Part shown: piece by piece, positions 48,190 through 58,135 of the stretch | Position numbering within the stretch: the first letter of the stretch is position 1 | Layout of the letters: every line of letters starts with the position of its first letter | Source of the DNA: Cymbidium sinense | Taxonomy: Eukaryota > Streptophyta > Magnoliopsida > Asparagales > Orchidaceae | Direction: 5' to 3' | Assembly: GCA_021442155.1 (NCBI GenBank) | Contig: CM038221.1 | Coordinates: 144,560,264 to 144,624,263 of the forward strand | DNA length: 64,000 bases | Position numbers and translations under genes: made by a program | The notes under the pieces: generated by a model | The model's database searches: none | Seen by the model: the letters and a program-made list of their open reading frames with translations, nothing else | What the model was told of the DNA's origin: nothing

Positions 48190-48297
48190 CACAACAACAA
48201 CAACATCAAGCCTTTATCCCACTAAGTGGGGTCGGCTACATGAATCTTTCATCTCCATTGTGTCCTATTATGTGTCAAATTCTCATTTAATTCAAGT
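48190..48297 (-). mobile_element. Au-like SINE 3' end, 5'-truncated, 17-bp target duplication
   Basis: TAGTAATAAATATCATA occurs at 48,173-48,189 and again at 48,298-48,314. Between them are 108 bp that, on the minus strand, end in GCCGACCCCACTTAGTGGG, ATAAAGGCTTG and a (TTG)n tail. That 3' end and TTG tail are, to my knowledge, typical of the plant Au SINE. The tRNA-like head is missing. It lies in the mtACP intron, in the same sense as the gene. Confidence 0.75.
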
Positions 48298-48314
48298 TAG
48301 TAATAAATATCATA

Positions 48315-49372
48315 ATCATTAAAAATCTTACATATAGATATGCAATTTATTTCTTTGTAGATAAATATACTCACTACTTATGATTGTCATTTACTCATTA
48401 AATTTTATTTTTTTTAAATTAATGCACTACATTAATCATATCTATGATATTTCATATTAGTTTAAAAGACTAGCATGCATATTATTATTTCATGTTTTTG
48501 TATTCTAAATCTTATACTAGAGTTATTTATCACATTGGGCTTTTAACTTACTAGATATTAAGTTCACTATTATTTCAGGAAAAAAAAAATACAGTAAGTT
48601 TTAGTTAGGCGACTCTATTTTATCTTATATCCTAAAATTTGATATGAAGTTTAAAATATAATATAAATTAAAGGTAACTTCAGATATGTATGAATTTTAT
48701 AAACTTTGTTAAAAGCTCTATTATTCATTTTGATGACTTAAATTATGTACACTTTCGTATTAATAACTCTAATTAATCTGATTGGATGATGATGAAAGTG
48801 TAAGAAATGTATTATGACAACCTAGGCATCTAATTTTCTACACAATCAATCCTAATAGGTGAAATCAAGATGGGTGTAGGTGAGGAATGTGTTTGATTAG
48901 ATTGTCTGCCTTTGTTATGTCCCATATTTGACTGAAAAAAAGAGTTAAATAGAGCATGATCTTGACACAATCACACAATTCTAGATGGCAGTATGAAGCC
49001 TCTCATAATTATCAAATTATTTAAGCATACCAAATAAAATCAAAATACTTGAAGGTTACATCAATCAATTTGTGTGATGACACACTTATCGAAGCCAAGC
49101 AATCTCTTTCGCATTTGTCAAATTGACATCTCAACCATCATTTTTAGGAATTCCTAAAGCAACCACATACCTCATTTGCAAATAAAGGTATGGGGCTTAT
49201 GTTTTTCATTCCAAATCTCTATCAAAGATTGCATTTTTTTGTCCCTTCTAAGAAAGCACCATTTTAAGGCATCAAAGAAGCTTCTTAGTGCCTAAAGCTA
49301 ACTCGTTATTTTTTCCTATGGTTGACTATGATAGTAGATTAATCATGTGCATTAATCGTGTGCAATGAAGAA
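48315..49372. other. Intron DNA, nothing recognised
   Basis: AT-rich, no coding frame, no clear repeat. Confidence 0.35.
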
Positions 49373-49985
49373 CAACCTTCTTGATGACTCTCATGTAAAC
49401 ATAATCTCTAACATAAAACAATAAATATTAACCATATTTCTCTCATCACAAATAATAATTTACAAAAGAAATCATTCACACAACCCCTTCACACCAACAA
49501 TAATTTAACTTACTAATCGCTAATATACCTACTCCATTCCAATTGTCAACCTTCATAACATAAAATAACATCTAGAGTCCATGGGCCTAGTGAATAGTCC
49601 ACATTCAATAAGTCAAATAGATAAAAGCCTAGTCCTACGTTAGGGTTAAGTTAACTATAGAGGGGTTGAGACTCTAAAGGTCACGAATGTAAGTCAAGAA
49701 TCAATAAGAGATACCTAAGAATTGACTTTATATTTTATATATTTTTAGATATTTATAAATTCATAAATAAAAGTCTTCCTTGATGACTCCTACATAGCCA
49801 CAATCTCCATCACACAACAATAAGCATCATTATGCATATTTTTTTGATTCATAATCAATAATTTACAAGAAAAATCATCCACTTGCTAGCCCCTTCACAT
49901 GAACAATTTTTTAACTTGAAGTTGTTAATATACTTACTCCATTCCTACTGTTAACCTTCATAACATACAATAGCATATAACCTTT
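49373..49985 (+). repeat. Dispersed ~200-bp direct duplication
   Basis: 49,373-49,575 and 49,775-49,985 share, in order, CATAATCTC/CACAATCTCC, AACAATAA(A/G)(T/C)AT, AATAATTTACAA, CCCCTTCACA, TAATATAC(C/T)TACTCCATTCC and GT(C/T)AACCTTCATAACATA. They are separated by about 200 bp of unrelated text. Probably two copies of an old element. Confidence 0.5.
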
Positions 49986-51690
49986 CTTAATGTCTCCTCT
50001 TTCCATTTAACCTTTGGCATAAATGTGGTGTTTATCCTTTCTTTTAATCAAAATGTCCAATTGATTTTCAATCTTCTTGTTTTAAAGTTTTAACATTCCA
50101 TATAGTAAATTTGATCTCATTTTTTATATTTAGTTCATTTTAGTTATTATTGGACTAAGTTATGATGTTACGCTTATTCATGATATCCTAATCAGTTCTA
50201 ACACTTTCAGGTGGCATTCTAACCTTCAATTATTCGCTAAAATAAGGTTAAAAATAAGTACATCTTTAAAATGTGATTTTTTTAATCAACTTAGTTGTCA
50301 TCATAATCAAATAAAGTGAATGGACATCACTTCATAAAAAATATAATAAACATTAAAATATGAACTATTTCCTAAATTTTTGGCATTTGGCTGTCCATCA
50401 ATTAAACAAGTATCTTCAATCTTTCTCACTCAAGCAATGGTGGTTCTAATCATCCCAAAGTTTATAAAAAGTATTTTAGGTCAATCTAAATAATTAATAA
50501 ATTTTAAATATTTCTACTAAAAAATTAGCAAATGTGATATTTATTTTTCTTAAAGTCTTTATAATCGCTTAAAATCTTTAAAGTATTTTATATCATATAA
50601 ATTTATCTATATGAACACACTCAAATATCTCATAAAGGACAAGGCATTCACCTTAATCAAATGATTAGGCTAAATGTGGCATGATTATATTACAATTATG
50701 ACTTAAGTTGACAAATTCTCGATGGCCAAGTCGTTATGATCCATGCACTTAACATGGCATAAAACTTTTTTGTTTGCTAACATTGGTTTAGAAATAGCCC
50801 TTTAAACAAATATCAACTTGGATCTGCAAAATCCCCTTAACAACACAATTCATGACTACTCATAAAGATAATTAGAACAAAATAGGTCAACTATCTCTGT
50901 TAACCAAATCAACTAAATCATAATTCATGACAATCCATAATGATGAAATCATAAAATCTTGATCAAATTTATCATCATTTCACCCACCATTCACTCTAAG
51001 TAAAAGGTGACTCCTCTTATAATTGGAATTAATGAGACTAAATACTAAACATCATGTAGCCTACTAATAAGCATTGAAAGTTTTCTCTCATAATCAAAAG
51101 AAATAATTAACCATGGAGTTTGTGCCAAGGGTTGAAAGTGGGTCTAAATGATTTGTGAGCTAGCTCAAATTTGACTCAATAAATAGCTTCTAAACCAAAG
51201 TCAATATCCTAATGAGTAAAGCTTGAACTACCCTTGGCACAACTTCGTTTGATAAATATTAATATATAATACACTTAAAATATATATATAAAAATTTAAA
51301 AGTTCAAATTGTTGTTGATAAAAATATTCACAAATTATATATCACTTCCTCATATTAAGTAATTAATTGTTATTACTTATATAATTTCTCAATTTTTTAT
51401 CATATTCTATAATACATAAATGCGAACATGAGTCATGAGGACATAAATATGAATCAACGCAAAAATGGCAATACGATATAACTACAAAAAGTATAGCACT
51501 ATATATCCTGAACACATTATAGTTTATAAATTGTTTATATAAAATGCACAATTGAAAGACAATAACTTAAAATGATACACCATTTTATAAAATTTTGATG
51601 TGTTATCTTACGGCGAAAAAAAAATGTCGAGTACCTTTTATATCAACTTCTTGTAATTCAAAAAAGAAAAGAAAAGAATTTCCATACATG
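49986..51690. other. Intron DNA, nothing recognised
   Basis: AT-rich with no family match. The minus frame at 51,363-51,551 lacks any signature. Confidence 0.35.
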
Positions 51691-51883
51691 CCATTAAATT
51701 TCATGGCACATATCACTTATCAAAATAAGTATAGAAAAAGATTACGGCTAATATGCTTACAATATATATATATATATATACATACATATACATACATATA
51801 CATACATATATACATACATATACATACATATACAACTAGTTTCATATACCATTAAATTTCATGGCACATATCACTTATCAAAA
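51691..51883 (+). repeat. 35-bp direct repeat flanking a TA/TACATA microsatellite
   Basis: CCATTAAATTTCATGGCACA and the following 15 bases occur identically at 51,691-51,725 and 51,849-51,883. Between them is a (TA)n and (TACATA)n tract at 51,762-51,833. The frame at 51,595-51,855 is the microsatellite read as protein. Confidence 0.75.
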
Positions 51884-51884
51884 A

Positions 51885-52010
51885 GGTACATGTATGCATA
51901 AATTCAAAAAACTAGTTTCATAAATTCATACAACATAAAATATATAAATACAATATGTATGTATATGTACATGTACCTTTTATGTTGTATGTATTTTATT
52001 GAATTCATGC
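51885..52010. repeat. Foldback sequence
   Basis: ATACAACATAAAA at 51,928-51,940 is the exact complement of TTTTATGTTGTAT at 51,978-51,990. The outer text (GTATGCATAAATTCA against TGAATTCATGCACAT) also pairs in part. Confidence 0.6.
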
Positions 52011-52512
52011 ACATATATACTTTTTTTATGTTAGAGAATTTTTATCCTTTTCTTTGTATGCAATAAATATTTTATTTTTATTTTTGTAGTGTTGTTTTAC
52101 ATTTTAAGAGAAGTAGCTTCACGTACATAAACTATCTAAAAATGAAATTTGATAGGGAGAAGTATCACAAGAGCTTACAACAAATCAAATTATAAGTAAA
52201 TCTCTTTTTTTTTAGATGTTAGAATGTTTCTTTGAATTAGCATTGAATAATACAATTTTTTAACACCACCCTCCCCTGAAACTAGATTTTCAATTTATAA
52301 TTTTAAAGATAGGTCCATCTCTGCTCTTGAATAAATTTGGGCTTGATGATGAAGCCTTTTAAGATCTTCTAAAAAAAACTAAAAACTTATTTTTATCTTC
52401 TACTTATGAGTGCCTCCTAGAATAAAAATTTAGACCATCTGTGCACTCAAATCACCATTATTACTCTTATATATGTCCAAATTACACCCCACTATTCATA
52501 TTATTATTGAGC

Positions 52513-53675
52513 AGGGATGTAAGTGAATCGAGCCGGCTCGAACTCGGCTCAATAATAAACTCGAGCTCAAGCTTTACTTGACTCGACTCGTCGGCTCATC
52601 AAGTCAACTCAATATATATATATATATAATCTATTATATAAAAATATTATTTTATTATACATTACTCAAATTATCAATTTGTATAGAAACATAGAATAAA
52701 AAAACTACTTTCTTTCTTCTCATTAAAAGCATTAAATGCTACTGCAACTTTTTTTATCTAATGTTAAGTTTCTATCGGCTTTTCCCTCCGATGAAGCCAT
52801 CACTCAATAAAAACGCTTGCTGCTTTGCTTGCAACTTTAGCTCCTCTTGCCGGAGGAAATTTTCGGTGCTTCACCAACGATTCTTTTTCCAACGAGCTCT
52901 CGAGTTGCATGATAGGTAGGTAGGGGTGTGCATTATTTGGTTTTAACCAAAAAATCAAATCAAACCAAAGTTTTTGAGTAATTTGGTTCGGTTTTGAACT
53001 TAGTAATTTAGATTTTGGTTTTAATTAATGAAAACTTTGGTTTTGGTTATTGGATCGGTTTATTAAATACTATTTTGGATGGAACCAAATAAACCAAAAT
53101 AATTATATGTAATGCAGTATTATTAATTTATGTATAATAACTTATATATTATACACTTATTTTAATTATTTTGAATACTTAGACGCTTTTTTATGATCAT
53201 TATCTAATTTTTTAAAATATTTTGGCCTCATAATATAATATGATTCCATCAACTTCTAAGTTCAAAACATCATTCAAGTAAAAAAATTAGTTTTAAATAT
53301 TTTTTAGCATGAAGTAGTTAATTGCATTTTTTTTATTATATTTATATTTTTTTCTTATTGCTTGTTCATTATACAATAAAAAATTATGCAAATAATTTTA
53401 AATGTAACTTCGGTTTATCCAAAACCAAACCAAAATAATCGAACCAAATTATTATTTGGTTTGTTTGTTTGATTTTATTTATTGGGTTCAATATTTTTAG
53501 AATCCAAAATCAATCGGTTTTAAAATTTATCATCCAATCCATCCAAATCAACCAAACGCACCCCTAGTAGAGATGAGCTTGAGGTCATCTTGTGAACTCG
53601 ACTCAAGCTTGAGCTCAAGTTTGAGCCATATTTTTAGCTAACAAGTCAAGCTCAACTCGACTCAATTGCACCCCT
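52513..53675. mobile_element. Outer hAT-like element rich in GAGCTCGAGT text
   Basis: Left end AGGGATGTAAGTGAATCGAG and the reverse complement of the right end, AGGGGTGCAATTGAGTCGAG, match at 16 of 20. Subterminal ACTCGACTCAAGCTTGAGCTC-type repeats occur at both ends. This layout is common among plant non-autonomous hAT-like elements. It contains another element at 52,921-53,566. I found no clear 8-bp target duplication. Confidence 0.55.
52921..53566. mobile_element. Inner hAT-like element nested in the outer one
   Basis: Begins TAGGGGTGTGCATT and ends AACGCACCCCTA, inverted with one or two mismatches. Subterminal GGTTTTGGTTTT / AAAACCAAACC motifs face inwards at both ends (52,936-53,100 and 53,410-53,550). 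AT-rich middle without coding. Splits the outer element's ends. Confidence 0.6.
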
Positions 53676-54290
53676 ATTCTTAAGTATGAGCTCCCACCAC
53701 TCTAGAACTCTCTCCATATAGTCAAGATGAAATACGTTCCAAACTAATTTAAGCTTGTTTATTTATAATGAAAGTGAGAATGAGTCTAAACCGATTAACT
53801 TAAATAAGCTCAGGGTACCTTAATTAGCCAATATGTTGAAGTGGAATCCACCATGAACCACCCTAAACATAATTTGTAGCCTTCCAAAATTTTCAAGCCA
53901 CCTTTCTCAAAAAAATATTTTCTTAATGCAGCCCATCAGCTAGTATGTATTACCATAGCCAACTTTTTTTTCAATAGACTACTCCCACCTTCCCAAAATA
54001 AATGAATAAATAAATAAATAAAAATAAAAAGTTGATGATTTAAATCAAAACAAATACCAAAAATGGTTCCCAAATTATTCATTAAAATCCTAATTAATTC
54101 AACATAAAATACTCTACAAAGGAGCACACCATGTATAGATTTTCCAATATGCAAGACCAATTCATCCTCGAGGGTAGACCCCAAACATACTACATCTTGA
54201 TTTGATTAGCATGAGAATGAAAAATGTTTGAGGAATATAAAATTATGTAGTACAAGGTTAGTTTCCTATTGGAGTTGGCACGTAACTGAA
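53676..54290. other. Intron DNA, nothing recognised
   Basis: AT-rich spacer between the hAT-like pair and the LINE. A short AAATA/AATAAATA run lies at 53,998-54,028. Confidence 0.35.
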
Positions 54291-54910
54291 GTAACTAGGA
54301 TTGTCGTGTCTAGGGTTATGCTCTCTGCTTCTCCTCCCTTGAGTCTTCTGGCGGCTGCTTCTCTCCCTCTGCTCAGGTACCTGGCTTCCTCCCTTCAGGC
54401 CTCGCCTCTCCTCCCTCTAGGCCTCCGGCTCTGAGCATTTTAACTCCTTATCTGATTTCAGACCTATCTCTCTTTGCAACACTTTTTATAAAATCCTTGC
54501 AAAGGTGTTGGCAAATAGGATGAAAAAAAGCTTATCTCATAGTATCACCCTGCCCAATCAACATTCATTCAAAATAGGAATATTGCATAACATCGTTGGC
54601 CCACAAACTCTACAATTGATTTCAACTCCCACTCTTTCTCTTCAGAGCGTTTTATTGCTAAATTCGATTAACCTTTGACACGATTAATAGACAATCCCTT
54701 CTTCGTATGAAATAAAAAAGGTTTTTCTATTGTTTTCATTCGTTGGATTGAGAGTTGTATTTCTTATGTCCCCTTCTCCATTATGCTTAATAGGGAAATT
54801 AAAGGTTACTTCAGATCTGTCAACGGCTCAAGGCAGGGCTGCCCTCTGTCTCTATTTCTTTTCACTATAGTAATAAACACATTCTCTTTTCTCCCGATAA
54901 GGAGGTTAAC

Positions 54911-55426
54911 TTGAAGCGTTATATCCTTTTCTACAATGGTAACTGTTATGTTTCTCATCTCCTATTTGCTGATGATCTCCTTGTGACGGGTTATGTTAAT
55001 GATCAGTCTTATGTTTCCCTCCATTCTTCGCTTAATATCCTTGCCTCCTCTCTTAGTTTGGAAGTCAATAATGATAAATCCCATATCTACTTCTCTAAAG
55101 ATACTAAGCATGTTGAAAGCTTTTGTCGGCTTCTAAACATTAAACAAGGCTTCTTCCCCTTCAAATATTTGGGATTCCCTTTGGTGACTGGTCCTCTTAG
55201 AATGGAGCATTTCAAATCCTTATTTGACAAGCACCACAAGTGGTTAGCTGGTTGGAAAAGCAAATTTCAATTTTATGGAGGTCATTTTCAGCTGCTTAGA
55301 TCTTCCATTAATAACTATTTTGCGTACTGGTTCAGATCGATAGCAATTCCAAAGGGGGTTCTCAAAAATCTTACCTCTCTTACTGCTAACTTCTTTTTTC
55401 ATAGTGGTGAAGCAAAAAAATTGTAA
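54911..55426 (+). pseudogene. LINE reverse transcriptase, palm to thumb part
   Basis: Frame with HLLFADDLLVTGYVND (catalytic Asp pair), LEVNNDKSHIYFSKD, FPFKYLGFPLVTGPLR and GWKSKFQFYGGHFQLLRSSI, all plant L1 ORF2 signatures. The upstream GCPLSLFLFT piece is in another frame, and a stop follows at 55,424-55,426. Confidence 0.9.
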
Positions 55427-55976
55427 CTAGTTTCCTGGGCTAAAACCACCCTTCACAGGGATAAGGGTGAGACTAGTTTGACTTTTGTGTCCACTGAATC
55501 TTATTTGCAAAATTAAAACTATCAAAAAAATCATCAATAGATATAGCCATTTTGCGGATTGGTATTTAAATAAATACGGTTCCCTTTGGAGTGACGCTCA
55601 TCTCTTATTTCGCTTCATGGAAGGAATTAAGGATTTGTGGCTTTCAAAGAGAACTCATCTTTCTTTGGTAATGGATCCTCATTCTCCCTTTATTTCAATC
55701 CATGGTGTAAAGGGCGATCTTTATTTGATATATTGTGACATGAGTGCTTTACCTGTTAATAGGCCTTTAACTCCGTGAATATTATCATTTTAAATAGTTC
55801 TTGGGTTTGATTGATGAGGTATGATAATATCTCCGCTTTAATGTTATCAATAATATTAAGCCTATTTCTGGCCCTAATGAAGTCCTTTGGAAGGATTGCA
55901 AGAAGCTCACCTCTAATCTCATCAAATCTTCAATTTTCATCTTCTCCCTGATGTAGATTGGTGGGAAGATATCTAG

Positions 55977-56393
55977 TTGAAGTTTTATGCTATTAGCTAT
56001 GCTCTCTTTATCGGATGGCCTGGGAGGCTTGAAGACCTCGATAAATTTTTTTCTAGAGGTTTAGGTCCTCCCATCACTTGTCTTCTTTGCAATGCTGAGC
56101 TAGAATCTCATAATCATCTCTTCTTTGAGTGTTCAATTTCTATAGGGCAGATTAGATCCTTGCCGCCTAACAGGAGTTTCTTTCTTCTACAAGCCTCTCT
56201 CCCTCAGGTACTGGCAGGAGTTTCTTTACATAATCATAAAACACTTAAAAGATTGTACCTTCTGATCTTAGCTATTTCGGTCTATGTCATATGGGGGGAA
56301 AGAAATCACCAATTTCATCAAAGAGAGGCTAATTCTCTATTCAATTTAGCTAACAAAGTTAAACTTTTGGTTGACTATAAGATTAGAAGATAG
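55977..56393 (+). pseudogene. LINE ORF2 C-terminus with zf-RVT motif
   Basis: Reads RLEDLDKFFSRGLGPPITCL, LCNAELESHNHLFFEC and YVIWGERNHQFHQREANS, the usual zinc-binding and C-terminal end of plant L1 ORF2. 56,394-56,991 is the 3' UTR; frames there (56,452-57,072) have no signature. Confidence 0.85.
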
Positions 56394-57003
56394 AAGTTCA
56401 AACCAATGTGGCCTTTTGTAGTACTCTCTTACTTGAATTCCTAGAGGAGTTTTGGATACCTGGAGTGATGTCTCAACTGGTTTTATGTTTCTAGTGACTG
56501 CTTTTCGGTTTTGTTTCTCTCTACATTTCAATTTCTGGTCTTTTATAGTTTTGATAAGCTGGACAATGATGTATTTTTGGAGCCTGACCTTGTTGCTGAC
56601 AATTTCTCCAACTCCTGTTAGCATCCTCCACATGGACGACCACTGCTACAACTTCCGGTATGCCTCATTTCTCTGTGGGCTTCGTTTTTGGCATTAATGA
56701 TTGACTACTGGGTTTCCTGTGGACGGTGGTTGTGGTAACTGTGGCATGGTGCCTGCTAGTTGGGATTTCAGTCTATTTTCTTATTCCAAGAAGGCTCTTG
56801 TCATCACCTTATTCATGATTTTGTCTACTGTGTCCGTGCTTTCTCCTTTTCTTTTACTCCTGATGTTTTGCTTAGCTTATAGAATTGGTGTTTTCCCTGT
56901 TCAATCCCTTTGGGATTACCTGATGTTCCTCTTGTGTATCTACTATTTTAGAATAAAATTGGGCATTTGCCCTCAATTTTTCCAAAAAAAGGTAACTAAG
57001 ATT

Positions 57004-57492
57004 AAAAAAGGACCAAATCCCAATACCCGTAAAATGCTAGATAAACAAAGATTAGCTGGGCTAGAAGTTTAATCTTAGCTTGAAATTAATTTGCATCACA
57101 AAATAGTTCAATGTAAGAATACTAAAACCAGTGCTACCACCATCAAAATTCTCTTATAGTGGATATTTGCAGTGCTAGTATTCCAGAGATAAGACATTTT
57201 TCATTAATTAAAAGTGAGACAACCTTGCAAAGCACTTTAAAACCAACGATCTCCAATGTTCTCGTGATAAATAAATAAAAAAATTTTTTAATCTCACTGT
57301 CTATCTCGATGTATGTAGAATAAGAAAGCTTAATCTTCAAATGTAAAATATCAATTTTACATGGTTCAGAATAAAATAAGGGAAGAAAACATAAATCAAT
57401 TAGAAAATTCTTTGAGCGAAAGCAGAACCAACATAAGAAATAACGATTTTAAATCGAGACAAATGAAATGAATAAAAAAAAAGAAGTTAAAC
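57004..57492 (-). other. First ~490 bp of the mtACP intron
   Basis: Donor GT at 57,492-57,491 on the minus strand (AAG|GTTTAA). AT-rich; no other feature. Confidence 0.5.
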
Positions 57493-57677
57493 CTTGGGAT
57501 CAATGAATGGTGAGGATCTGAGGAGATAGAGGACTCGATCAGTGATATCCTGTTTGTCAAGGGAAGTGGAAGGAACACAACGCCGATTGAAAGCCTCGAA
57601 CCGGATGGGTAGTTTTCCAATATCGACAGAGAACGAGTGGAGCTGAGAAGACGAATAGTAGCCTTGGCAGCTTGCAT
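57493..57677 (-). pseudogene. mtACP exon 1: presequence and helix I, frameshifted
   Basis: The only ATG (57,677-57,675) opens MQAAKATIRLLSSTRSLSIL and continues to SGSRLS, an Arg/Ser-rich mitochondrial-type presequence. The conserved mature part FNRRCVPSTSLDKQDITDRV and SSPFIDPK is in another frame. A loss of one base near 57,590 (around the GGCTTTCAA text) explains the switch. The frame holding the mature part reaches upstream only to a TTG (57,690), not an ATG. A base-calling error would restore exon 1, but would not restore the missing serine in exon 2. Confidence 0.8.
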
Positions 57678-57746
57678 TGTGCTGCCCCAACTTCCTCGAC
57701 CAGATTGTTCGTCACCGGGAGAGAGAAACAAACAAAGAGAGAACGG

Positions 57747-57754
57747 AAACCCTA
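57747..57754 (+). promoter_or_regulatory. Telo-box-like AAACCCTA in the mtACP 5' region
   Basis: Located about 70 bp upstream of the ATG. Telo-boxes are frequent in plant promoters of ribosomal and some organelle-protein genes. Single occurrence, so weak. Confidence 0.3.
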
Positions 57755-57811
57755 CTCACACGACCATCTCCTTACGTCCTACCACCTTTCCAAAATAAAA
57801 ACAGGGGATAA

Positions 57812-57818
57812 TTATATA
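57812..57818 (-). promoter_or_regulatory. Candidate TATA box of the mtACP locus
   Basis: TATATAA on the minus strand about 135 bp upstream of the ATG, followed by a pyrimidine-rich leader (CTCTCTTTGTTTGTTTCTCTC). Plausible spacing, unproven. Confidence 0.35.
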
Positions 57819-58046
57819 CATAGCATCTAAAATTCATATTTATAAACTTAAAATTCATTTTCATTTTTTAACTAATGATCTCGTATAATTAAGCATGCAT
57901 GCTCAAATTACTTGAAATTTGATAAAATGAAGATTATGGGATAAGATTTTAATATGAATTTCAATATTTGAGTGGGAATTTAAAAGAAGTAGAATAAGTG
58001 GATGTTAGTATAAATATCTGTATTTGAATATTATGTATGTAATTGT

Positions 58047-58050
<4 letters not shown>

Positions 58051-58128
<78 letters not shown>

Positions 58129-58135
58129 TTATACA
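58051..58135 (+). repeat. (TA)n microsatellite, 85 bp
   Basis: Uninterrupted TA dinucleotides. Confidence 0.95.

Larger units (their letters stand above)
54303..56991 (+). mobile_element. L1-type LINE, internally deleted, with target duplication
   Basis: GTAACTAGGATT at 54,291-54,302 and GTAACTAAGATT at 56,992-57,003 flank the element (one mismatch in 12). It starts with a GC/CT-rich 5' UTR-like stretch (54,303-54,440), then jumps straight into RT ('[14 protein letters not shown]', GCPLSLFLFT, FADDLL at 54,965-54,982, KYLGFPL). A zinc-binding end follows (C-x2-C...H...C in CLLCNAELESHNHLFFEC near 56,080-56,130). ORF1, endonuclease and the front of RT are missing although the 5' end is kept. 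It ends with A7. Frames at 54,911-55,426, 55,485-55,778 and 55,977-56,393 are its broken ORF2. Confidence 0.9.
45555..57677 (-). pseudogene. Mitochondrial acyl carrier protein-like locus, two exons, probably inactive
   Basis: Exon 1 (57,677-57,493) and exon 2 (45,731-45,555) are separated by an 11.76-kb intron with an AAG|GT donor and a CAG|GT acceptor. mtACP normally carries a 4'-phosphopantetheine arm on the serine of a DSL motif; it serves lipoic acid precursor synthesis and respiratory complex I in the matrix. Here the exon junction is phase 0 (DPK|VNS), as expected of the family. The DSL serine is replaced (DML) and exon 1 is frameshifted. Kept introns mean this is a duplicated, not a processed, copy. 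The remaining helix sequence is well preserved, so decay is recent, or the protein has taken a pantetheine-independent role; I favour pseudogene. Confidence 0.75.

Noticed and set aside
51595..51855. 86-residue frame
   Set aside because: Half of it is the TA/TACATA microsatellite translated as Tyr/Ile/His repeats.
57487..57690. Intact exon 1 frame including the mature mtACP part
   Set aside because: It starts at TTG; no ATG lies in that frame, while the true ATG with the presequence is in another frame.
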